A stretch of 64,000 bases of DNA from Pisaster brevispinus (lineage: Eukaryota > Echinodermata > Asteroidea > Forcipulatida > Asteriidae). The stretch is taken from the NCBI GenBank assembly GCA_023634235.1, contig JAMKCF010000011.1, positions 7,669,218 to 7,733,217 on the forward strand, read 5' to 3'. A program made the position numbers and the translations under genes. The notes beneath the pieces are model-generated. The model did no database searches and was not told the DNA's origin. It saw nothing but the letters and a program-made list of their open reading frames with translations. Positions 29,364-41,300 of this stretch are shown piece after piece; positions within the stretch are counted from its first letter, which is position 1, and each line of letters opens with the position of its first letter.

Positions 29364-32300
29364 CTGTGAATAAAAACACAACTGATTCATTTCGTCCTTA
29401 AGGTGGAGGGGGTAGCAAAGATGACCTTTTTTGTTTTTCAATAAGATGGGAATAAAACAAAATCCACGTTTAATATAAAACATAAAACACCACCAGAAAT
29501 CATTAAGATGAAAGAAATAATTCCTACGAGCGACTTAAATAATTGTGCCACAAATGCAGTGTTGTTGACTCGAGTCGGTGACTTGGACTCGAATCAGACT
29601 CGAGTGGCCAATTTCAAGTGACTTGCGACTTGACTTGACTTGTGCAAAGATGTCTCGAGGGTTGAGAATTGACTTGAATATATTTGTTTTGATGACAATT
29701 CATTTATTGTTTGAAACAAATGTGGCAAAATCGAGTCTTCAGCGGCGATGCCGCTGCCGATGATATCGATGTTTTTGAGTGCTTTTGTCATAAGGCCGAA
29801 CGTTAACAACAGACGATAACAGGTTTTTGAAAGTATTTAAGTCGTCACAGAATCATGGGAGTGGGTTTATTTCGGGACATTATGTGACTTGTGACTTGGC
29901 TTGACTTGCGAAAATTTGACTTGTGACTTGTGACTTGGCTTGAGAAAAAAGATAAGGTTACAACACTGCACAAATGTGTAGGCCTACTCGTGTTCAACTC
30001 ACCAAAGTCGTTCTCACAAAAGTGACTGGTTCTTGATCCACGAACCTTTCTGCACTTGGTACACCTCACTGAAAATAAGCAGAAATTGCATAATTAATTC
30101 TCGCTAATCATATCAACGGAAACATAAATACAGATGACGTATTAACCACCCCAAACCTTGGATTAATAAAGACAAACAATTCCAAAGTAAAAAGCATTAA
30201 AATATATTCTGACTGGCACCCCGATCAAAGATAATGACTAATAGGGAGACCGCCAGCATGGGGCTGGATAGCTCAGTTGGTAGAGCGCCGGTACGTTAAT
30301 CCAGAGGTCGTTGGTTAAGGTCCCGCTCCAGCCAACTTTTCTTTGTTCAAACCTAAATGATTAAAAATGTACCCAGTCAGTTTCCTTTTTGGTTTATTAC
30401 TTGATATAAAATATATTCTGTATACAAAAAGTTCAATTGGTTTTGCAAAACCATTATTTATTTTTACTGACATTTGGCTGTCCTCGTAATTAGAAAGTAT
30501 ACGATCGAAAGGTATTTTACCTTTGTTGCGGTCTTTCCTGTTCTTGTCCTTCTTCTTGCCGCGCTCTTTCTTGGGTTTCTTTTTGGTTTCACTGCCCTGA
30601 CCCTCTTCCCCTTCCTCCTCGTCAACCTCTCCTTGAGACATGCTGGAGTTGGTCGAAGTACTGGACTCAGGCTTAGTCTCCGAATCGGTCTGCTCTGATG
30701 GTCGACCCTGCCCATCTGTCGGTCATGAAATGTTTTTAACAATACTATTTGTAAATTCTGAGAAAACTTATTTGTGTTTTTTTTCAAAAAAGTTTTTTAT
30801 TTTCTTATTCTTTTCCATTTGTTGTAATTTTTATTATTTTTTAAAATTCAAGTTAACAGTTTCTTTGCCCATTCGAAAAATAGCACACAAAACACACCGT
30901 TTTCGGAATGTGTGCGGTGGCAAGATGAAAACACCACCTTTCTCCTGAAGATAATTAGAGCATACCAATCGAAACGTCAAGTTGCCACACCCCAAGCTCT
31001 TTTCAGAGCCAACACAGCTTACTCTTCCATTCGTTTCCCAAACCTTCACGTAGTCAAGCTAGACACTTCACTGTTGTTTTTAACATAGGGAAATTTAAGA
31101 AAGCTTTCGCAGCAAAGTCATGTTTACTGGACATAGTGAGCATGTAATCGTACCGACAAGGATATCGTCTGACAGCAACTGATCCTTCCCGGTGTTACGG
31201 CCAGGCTTCTGAGGTGGCATCCAGTACTCGTACTCCACCCCGGGGTTCTTCTCCCTGAAGATGATCTACACGAAGACACGGAGAACAAACGAGTTAGCTA
31301 CCCGAACAAATGACAACACTGTGGTTTTTTAATGATCGTCGGACCCCTACGGATGACACGCTGACTGAGATTCCGGTAACGTGGGCGTTGCCAGCAATCT
31401 CACACTTCTAATGTTCTAAGTTCTCAAAATTATTGAGAAGCTCGCATTCGCATTCACTTCCAAAAATACAATTTTTAGGCAAATCAAATGCAGACAATCT
31501 GGTTTTGTGCATTTACATTCCTTATAGAACTGGTGTTCTCATGTCCCTGATCAAAAAAGCATCTCAAAAAATAGATATAATTATGGTGGTTTTTTTTTAT
31601 TGCTTGCTAGTTATCCACTCATAAACTAACTAATCAAATTGTACCATAATTCGACAATTTATGTTTAACAAATCGGTTTTACAATATCGATTGATCAACT
31701 TATTGACGACTTTACCGATCGACTGACTGATATATTGATCAGTGGAATTAATTTATTGATTATGTACCATGACTTCAAGAATCTTGTCCGTAGGTCCATC
31801 AATCTTGACATCCTCAGAACCGTTCCGATGGCGTTGGTACACGATGGTGGTTCCCACGCCCTCATAGTCTCCCGGCCAATCAATGATCCAATCACCGTTC
31901 AGGATGAAGTCACCTGATTCATCTTTCAAAGCTGGAAATTGTACAACAAGACAAAATTCAAGATCTGGATGATGTGATGGGTGGCTATATTATGAATCGT
32001 TAATTTGAAGATAAAACTTTTGATAAAAAATAAAAAATAAATGCAAATCAACTAGTACAAATAAAACAAAATCGATTGGTGATAGCGCAAATTGGCTTGA
32101 GAAACAATATTTACAACATTAACAACTCTAGGAAATATTTTGATTCCGATTATACTTGTTCTAACTGTAAACAAATATGTAATAGATACGTTGTTAAAGC
32201 GCCCGTGCCAATAAAATATTTCATGACAGTTACGATATTATTTCTCTATAATAACTAAAACATTTTTTCTTCGTTGCAGGTCACTAAGGGACAGGCAAAC

Positions 32301-35300
32301 AGTTCCAGGCAATCTCCAAGAAGAAAAATTATTGACAATTGAATGTTCACATAATTTACTTGGGACAATTAGTGGTAGAAAATGTCTGTTGTACTATCAA
32401 AATGTTCCATTTGCATGCAGGGCAGTTTGGTAGCCTCCAAGTTGCCTGCAAACATTGCATTGTCTGACAAGGTCTTTAGTTCGTCAGTTCACGATATAAA
32501 TAGAGGCCATGTGATAATCTGATTAGACATGTTAATAATTACCAATATAATTGAGCGAGCTCTTGTCCTTAATCCTGATATTATTTGCTCCTGCAGGGAT
32601 CATGATGATACGGTTGTATGTGTAAAATCCTAAAGAAGCGAGGAAAAGATGTTTGTTAATATTTTTTGATGAAGCAAAGGTATCAGGTATATCGTCCACG
32701 AACTACAAAATAATTGTTACAGTAGTTATTGTTATTTTTCTCTTTCTCTGAGAAACGAAACTTAAAATACGTTTCGTTTTAAATTTGCCAGTCGGTGTTC
32801 AAATACAGTGTTGAGAAAAATAGAATTGGCTGTTTCAAACTGCTTACCAACCAAAAGGACCTATGGTAGAAATGGAAAATTTATATTTAGTGGCCTGACA
32901 TTTCGACCCTAGCAGAGTCTTTCTCGACGGCTAAATGACAACACATAAACATGTACACTAGCGTCATAGGCCTACCTGTTCATGTGTGTTGTGTTGTCAT
33001 TTAGCCTTCGAAGAAGACTCTGCTATGGTCAAAACGTCAGGCCAATGACCTTTTCTTTTCTTCAAATGAAATGTTGTTATTTATTTAATAGTTCTTAAAC
33101 TGAATGCTACTCAAGTTGACTGTAAACATTATACATAGCGCCCTCGAACGCTTGGAGACCCCAGACACAATTTGCATAAATCGTGCGCGCGTGGGACAAA
33201 CTTTTTCCACAGGTGCGAGAACAATAGAGACGAATTCCACTCGTTAATATGCACGGCCTCAATGCATGCTCATTGTATACACACGACATTCAGTCCGCCA
33301 TTGCTTGCTTTATGTAACGTTTGCTGTTGAACGTCTCGGAGACTGGAAGCCGCATAAATATCTTTGGAATAGGACGGGAAATTGGCGCAACAATATTACC
33401 CCCCAAAACAGCCATGGAAAGCTTATAAACCAGAGTATTCGTCTGAGGAGTAAAGCTTTACATAATTTTGGACGGCTCGACACTAGAAGTTCGGGTCTAA
33501 AAATGCTGGTGGTCTCGTCTGACTTTGTAGTACTTGCTCTGTGCTTTTTTGACGTCTCATTCCTGTGGAGGTAAACTGGCACCAGGAAAACCATGACTTA
33601 TCTCCCTATCACATCCGACCTGTGCCGCGGTATGAAAGACAGAAGGAGTCCCGTGGACCGAACCAGGTGAGCCACAAGAAGCTAGGCGTCTACTTGGTAA
33701 GTCAGTAAACGAAATTAATTCCATAGAATCTCGAGGGACCGGGCGTTTTTTTCCACAGCTAAAAATGTTACGTAGATATAAAATGTTTTAAAAAGTTACA
33801 CAAGAAGTTTGAAGGTGTGCCGTACACGCGCGTGTAGAAGCGCAATCAGCTGTCATATCCGAATGTCGTTTAAAAACTCAAGAGTCATGTATTTTGTACG
33901 TGCTGCCGGAAAAGTTAGATAACTTCAGCATCTGTATGTAGTGGGTGTTATCTCATCCTATATAATTTCTGCTCAGTAAACAAATTTGTATCTTTTATGT
34001 TAATTGTATGACGTGTTGGAAATGCCCAAATGTAAAAGTTGTTTATAATTTTGCCTCTCTTTAAGCTTTCGCTCATTATCCTGTAAATTAGTTGATTTTG
34101 AAAAATTGTTACAGTAAAGCAACAAATTTGAAAGCCCTCAGTCACGCGACAGTATTATGTGATTACAGTCAGCATGTCACCGCCCAGTGACTGCTGGGCG
34201 AACAATAAAACGGAAACAGCTCCCGAGATCAGATGCTCTCGCGCATCTTCTTATCTTCACATTTAACTGATATTTCAACACTCAAGATCCCAAAGCTACG
34301 CGAAAGAAAGTAGGGAGACAAAAACTCATAAGAAACCAGTCAAACATTGTCTGGGCTCGAGTTATACCCGTAACTAGCTGCACATTTTCCTTCGAAGCGA
34401 ACACGTGCTCGTGGGATTTGCAGAAAATTGCAGTTAAAGACATAAATTCGAACCATATGCATGTTCCAAGTACCAGGGGACTTTCGATGATGATGGTTTT
34501 TTTATGGTGACAGTGCATCACGGGTGGCTTAGCACTAGCAGAGACCGACTTACCCACACCCAACACTGTGAAATGTCAGTCCATCAGCCCCCTGTGCTCA
34601 ATATTCACACGCCCAAGATCGTAATCGTTTATATAAGGCGAACAACACCCTATGGAGGGTGCAACAGGATGAACGCGTTTGTTTGACGGCTTTATGTTGT
34701 TATTTTTTGTTGCCGGAACATGAATATTACATGGTAGCTTTCTCTTTGCAGTGTCATACTTTTTTTTTGGGTGACCGAAGGAGGGAAACGGTACGCAGAG
34801 CTCCCTCCAAAGACATGTTCCGAGTGCACCGCTGGAGTGGCGGCGGGCGCAGTAAGTTGGCCTACCACGCGGGGCTGTCTAGCTTGAAGGAAATAGGGAT
34901 TGTACCGGTACATTGTAACCCTCCTCCATGCTTTTAAATCAAAGCAGCGCAACACAGGGTTGAACTGTTCCACATCAACTCATATTGCATTTATGAGCAT
35001 CAAATAGTAAAGATGCAAATGATGCTACCGTGAGAGTCTATATTTAGTGATTTTCTTAAATTAATGACTTGTGTAGATGTTATGGATGGCGCGTTAATGT
35101 CGACATGATCAACGCAAAGTTCAGTTCCAACGCAAGACTCGAACCCCCAGCCCCCCCCCAAACCACCACCACAAATTTGAAACATGCAAGCTAACAAGCA
35201 AAGTCATTCCCGCATAAAGAAAACAAAACCCATGAGGGGATTTCCATCTAGACAGTCATCACTATGAGTGAAGTTTTTTGATTATGAAATCAAGATGAAC

Positions 35301-38300
35301 ACAGACCAACTTATATACAGAGGAACCGGACTGATACAAACCAGTGGATGGATACTCCTCCGAGTACGTCTTGTGTACGTGTCCACATGTCTGGTTCCGG
35401 CCTCCGCAAACCCCGCACGAATCGAAAGACGAGGTCGAGTTAAGAGCACCGTCACATCCAACAGTCTAAAGAAATAAGACAGAAATTAAACTTGTTTTAA
35501 GTTAGTTTAACTGTTGTGATGTGTTTGGGGATTATGAACCGTAGGTCTACACTTTAAAAACATTTTTTTACACGCAATCCTTTTTTTCCCAGCGCATTAC
35601 CCTGACTCACTTAAAAGAAACGGTGAATTAAGCATATATTTTTTCCATCAAGCTGCACGCTGCGGACATTTTTGTCACTGTCCTTATATGAAGTACACGT
35701 GTGTTATTTGTAATTTGCAAAGTCACCACACTGTTTTCCTTCCAATCTCAATGTTGTCCAATACGTTGTGGCGTCTCAGAATCTGTGTCACATTTTACAA
35801 CAAAAATGTGACAACGGATGTTGACAACATTTCAACAAAAACGAACTTTATTTGAATGACGTCCACAATGACAACAGTTTGGACAGATGTATGCAGCATA
35901 AAATTATGGATGTGCACAACCGGTGGCGTGGTCCACTCGGACTAGTCAGAGAGCCGTACATACAAATGTTCATAAATTTATACAAATGTCAGTACATCGT
36001 TTTTAATCATGTTTGCCTGGAAGGTAAACTGTAAATTCACTTCGGCTCATCATCAATCCCAAGGAAATTGTCCTTTTTATTCCTCAAAGACTTGCTGTAA
36101 TGACTCTGTAAGAAAACGAAAGTTAAGCCGACATGTGTCTCCTTGAGAGAGAAAAAAGTACCGTTGACATGAAGCGGTTCAACACATGGGCGGTAACAAA
36201 CTTTGTGCGCTCTGAGCGGTTCGGGGCAACTGAGCAAGCTATTTGAAAAACTCCATCAGCACTGGCCCAGTTTATGTCATTCGGCATTTAGCAATCGGGT
36301 ATTGACGTGACAAAGGGCATGACGAAGGCCAGTGTGTTATGAAAATATAATAAAAGCATTATGATTTCTCCGGTGTGGCAACGAATTCGGCTGTGATTCA
36401 CGTGTCCGTTAACGTCAACCACAATCAACGAGCAATCTTTAAAGGCGGCCTGTCACACGCAAAATAAAGTCAGCAGAAAAGCAGTTAACTTAATTAGACT
36501 GTGCAGCAATCTAGCCTGCCCTACTTATGGATTTTTCATATAAGTGTTTTTATTTGTCAAGAGAGTGGAGGTAAATTGATTCTCATTAAAACCCTGTAGT
36601 ATTTGTGGCAGGGACCAGAACCATGCAGAAATTGTGACGGGGAGCAGAAGTTTGCATGTCCCCTTGCTTTAATGTTTATGGTCATGTGAACTTTGCCTTT
36701 TGATTGCAGCCTCCCCCCCCCCCCCAAACAAAAAAAATGTCCAATCATCAGCCTGACTTTCTGGAAGTACTCTAGCCCTTGTCAAAGGTCGATCACGACT
36801 ATACACAATTTTTGTGAAGTTCTTTTTCACCACTTTGCATTGTGTTTGGTTTTTGCCTCTATATGTCTTCCCCTTTCCCCTTAACTGTTGCATCATTTTT
36901 CATAAACATCTTGTGTTAATGTATTGGGCAATAATGTTGACTTAAAAGACACTCTTTGAATACAGTGTTTCTACGAGGGTTTCACTGAACAGAAGTATTC
37001 AATATCACTGCATTTGACTGCAATAACTGAGTCGCACCTGGCATTTCCCGTCGATGCACATGTCCAGTGAGCCCTTGCGGCATCGAGTCCCGTCGAGGGC
37101 ATGGTCAAAATTGAAGACATATTGCCCGTCAGATGTCTGACACACGAGGTCGCACTCATTTTTACTCCCTGTCAAAGAACACAATAGGGAAAATGGGAGA
37201 CGCAGTTAGCACAAAACATTATTTCCTTTGTTTGTTGTTGTTGTTTTTTGCATGTCATTAACATTCTTAAACATTCAACCGTACAGCAATCAAAATTTTC
37301 ACTGCATAATGTGACCAAAGCCAGCACACAAACACCCCTATAGAAAGACTCGAGAGTATACGGCCCTTCCATGGCATAATAGCCCAACTCGAAAATTTGT
37401 GGTTTTTACATCAGATCATTTCTGGGTAAATTGAGGGTGCTTTTCCCATTTCAAAGTTTTAAAGGCATACTCTGTATGGTATCTGAATATAACATGTCCT
37501 CTCTCAGCCTCTTTTTACACTTTCGTCCCATTTTTATGGCAAAACAGCTTATCTCTGTACTTGCTTTTGTCAAACTGTCAATTTTTGAGTTAGGCTGTTT
37601 TGCCATGGAAGGGCCGTGGTATAGGCACATGCAACTGGGGCGGTCGGGGTGTAAACGCTCCACCAAGGGTCCTACAATACACAGTTTTACAGTTGAGGTA
37701 TGGTATAGTGGCACACTATGTCAACTCCTCAAAAATATTACAACGGCTGAAAGGTCTGTATGAACACATCCTTTGCACAATGATCTAGCATGATTCATTA
37801 TGTACCAGCATGACGGGTCCCCACTATTACAACTACACACTTTTATATTGGTATCTCCATTTCCATACACCGTTTGTGAATTAAAGAGAAATGTGAGATT
37901 CTTGTACTTTCTACAGACTATACGATGGAACTGTTTGTTGGTGAAGAGAACTGTGGGGAATTCGTGCTAATTTTTCATTTGATTTGAAATGTGACGACTG
38001 AGAAATAATGTCCTTCCACACAGCAAACAATGTGAGACTTTGAACACTATAGGTGGCCGCAACTATACAATGTAAACTTGCGTTGTTCGAGTAGTTCAGG
38101 GCATGCGCACATTTCCTAGAACAATAGTTTTACCTGGTAAGTTTGCTGCCACCTAGCGTCCCTTAAAGTCTTCCATTAATAAAGTTGTGACATTGTGCTT
38201 GTCTGGTGTACAGCATGGTGTAAGACAAAAGGCCGTGCATAAAAATAATAGCCGCATAATGCGTCGCAAAACTCGCGTGCAACCAGCCATCATCAACATT

Positions 38301-41300
38301 TTCATTATTATAAATATCTATTCATCATACAATGGATCATCGTTTTCTTTGGAGTTATAATATAGCCATACCTCAAACCACGTCAGGAAATGAAGCATAG
38401 CGTAATTATTATACCTGCATTGATGACAAAGGACATGCAAGGACCCTCTTCTAACCAATAGACCGATAGCACAGTGTACTATTATTCATTACCTACGGAT
38501 TAAGGGGACTGTATGTTGATTTGCCTGGATGAAGTTCGTTATCTATCAATCTGTAACTTGTCATAATGGATCAAATAATCCTGTCAGTACGTGGGACCCA
38601 TCAATGAGGCAGCTGCCGTCACCAATACGTTCCCCCAAAGGCTACGGCAGGCATCGGTCTATGCCTGTGTGTTGTAAAGTGGGTCATCGTCGTAAGTGGG
38701 ATTAAGGTTTGTAAATGCGGGAACATTAATGTCATGGTTGACTATTAAAACTGTGCCCTTCGGTCCAATGAGAATGCATTCGATGGTGCGTATAGCGATG
38801 CCAAGGAAATTTGGGAGCTGCGATGTGGTACAATGTGAACTCTTTCCCAGTACGAACCGAGAGACATGCAAGTCATTTCGTCATACAGTTTAATGGCGTA
38901 CAGCTTTTCTCGTTGCCTGTGACTTTTCATACGAACACCAATCTGCCGGGGTTGGTTTGCCCGATCTGTGGCACTGCAGAGGGGTGCAATATACTTAAGT
39001 GACAGGGGTGCAACACACAAACAATGAAATCTTACCACCTTCCAAAGGCACCCACTCAACGAGAGGCTTCTCGTTATAGATGGCGCACTGCATCTCCCTG
39101 AAATCCTGAGTCTCAGCTGGACACGGCTGCAGCAATCGATCGCATTGAAAAATAACAAGAAAATGAATGTGAGCATAAGGAAAGAGAATACTGATCAGAA
39201 ATCAGATAATTGATTGAGATCCGTTCAAGGTTATACTCTCGTCGTCTCGATGCTTTTCTTTGCCATGATAAATAACACTCGGTTCTCACATTTTGTGTTC
39301 TTTCTATTGTTAAAAAATTGACGTTATTGTGACTTTTGAAACTTAGAGTTGAACAGTCTCAGTGTGGATAATGATTTCTTGAGTTCCGTATTTTAAAGCT
39401 TACCTTAAGACAGGCTTATCGTTGAGGAACTTTCATCAGTACCCACCAGTTGCGACTACTTCCGTCTTACGGAAACAGTATTTTCAGTCCCAGACAACAA
39501 GCAACGGAGGAACAAAATGGGTGCATTTCAACTACAAAAGGGCATTCTGAGGAGGGTCACAATGTGTGGGATTTCTGTGTATTTTCAGACAGGATAAATA
39601 GCAACAAATAGAGCGCATTTCCCCTTGTCTGCATCCAAAACAGACCACAGGCAAATTATTGTCGTTCCAAGCCAATGAAAAACGTTTTCGGCGCCAATTT
39701 GTTTGGTAATTTTTACCTTTGTGTTACAAGACCTGTACTGTCTGCTCTCCCCTTCACACATCGGCATTCCAGCCATGTAATTCGCTGGTATTCTGCAAAA
39801 TAAACATGTACATTTATATGTCAGAATGTAAGGGCTCTAAAGAGATTCTTGATTTAGCGATAAAAGTTTCCAAACGACGGCATAAGTTTTCTTTTGTGAA
39901 TCGTGTTTCAACTGGAATATAGCATTGTTGTTATTTTCGTTGTATTCTACTCTCACTGATTGTCGGTGTCTGACTATACTGCATCGCGTGCATGTTAACG
40001 ATCTTGTTGAGCTGCAAATGGCTTTGGAGATATTGTGTCACACAAATCTAATGAACAATTGATATACACATGTAAATGCACAATATTTGTTGACTTCGCA
40101 GTCAACAGAGAAAGTGGAGTTACAATGATGTAATTTTGTTCACCTGGTCATACAGTGCCTTGTCCTGAATTTAGCTCCACCGTCACACGTCCGAGAGCAG
40201 TCCGACCAATCTCCCCAGCGAGACCACACACTGAAACTCTTGTCCCTGGCCCCCTTGAGTCCTCTCCTACGCCGGACATTGTTCAGTTTGATCAAATCCT
40301 GGAGTACACAGCGGGAAGAAATTACACTCATTAAGAAATAAGTCATCGCATCCTTTAATTCATCACCTATGCTTCACTATAATCGAAATTTATTGGGACA
40401 CCTTGCATTCCTCCAGGGTCGCCCAAGTCCCCCAAGACGGCCCGCCCCTGGTAGCAGGACACTGGTGAACTCCCTGGGACCTGAACTTCTCCTTACAAAA
40501 CTGATTTATTTTGTGATACAGCACTTTTCGAAACGAGACCCTGTTTTCAATCGCATTGTCTTGCGCAAATCTTTGGTAACATTTCATGTAGAGTTGTCAC
40601 ACTGACGGAAGCTCACCTTTTCACCTGACGTTATGTCATCGTATTGTATTCAACTATTACTGGATTCTTTGCATGCGGCTGTTGATTCGTCATGTCAAAT
40701 TTTAATCTGAAACTTACGCCTTGGGGTAAAGACAATTGTTCTCTTATTATTATGTGTTTTTTTTTATTCACAGCAAATCGTGTTGTCCTCTTCTGGGGTA
40801 GAGGGTGGTTAACAATCTGGGCCTTTCGGTATGATAGGAATCGTTAGTCATTATTGCTCATAGCATACAGGGAATGTGACAGCGGACAAATGGTCAGCGG
40901 TCCAAGTCATTCTGATATAAAAACAGTACAAATATGTGTGGTTGGGCATAGAAATGCTAAGATGGCGGTGTAAATGTCTGCTTGAACAAGTATAGCTTGT
41001 AATGCAAAGTTGGCTCCATTCAGGCGATCTCTTTGCTGCATCTTCCCTGTCGTAATCGCGGTGTGATCCCTGGCTATACGACAGATACAGGCTGAATGGC
41101 TTCTGACTGGCACCCAAAGCAAAGATAATTGACAAAATAGGGAGACCGCCGACACCAGGGCTCGATAGCTCAGTTGGTAGAGCGCCGGCTCGTTTAACCC
41201 AGCAGTCACAGGTTCAAGTCATGCTTTAATCAATTTCTCTTTGTTCGACCCAATACTATTTAAAATTTACCTAGTCAGTTTTGCTTATGGTTTATTACTT

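Noticed and set aside
28827..29373. Plus-strand open frames of about 122-126 codons
   Set aside because: They are antisense to the NTR exon, whose minus-strand reading has clear protein homology and splice phase.
30262..30334. Functional tRNA gene (acceptor pairing and A box look good)
   Set aside because: The anticodon stem is mispaired and the B box is broken. The same tRNA-like head recurs with shared flanking sequence at two other sites and lies inside a 14-bp target duplication, so it is a SINE head.
38745..39176. Minus-strand open frame of 143 codons
   Set aside because: It overlaps exon 4 in another frame; the exon's own frame gives the conserved ADAMTS sequence.
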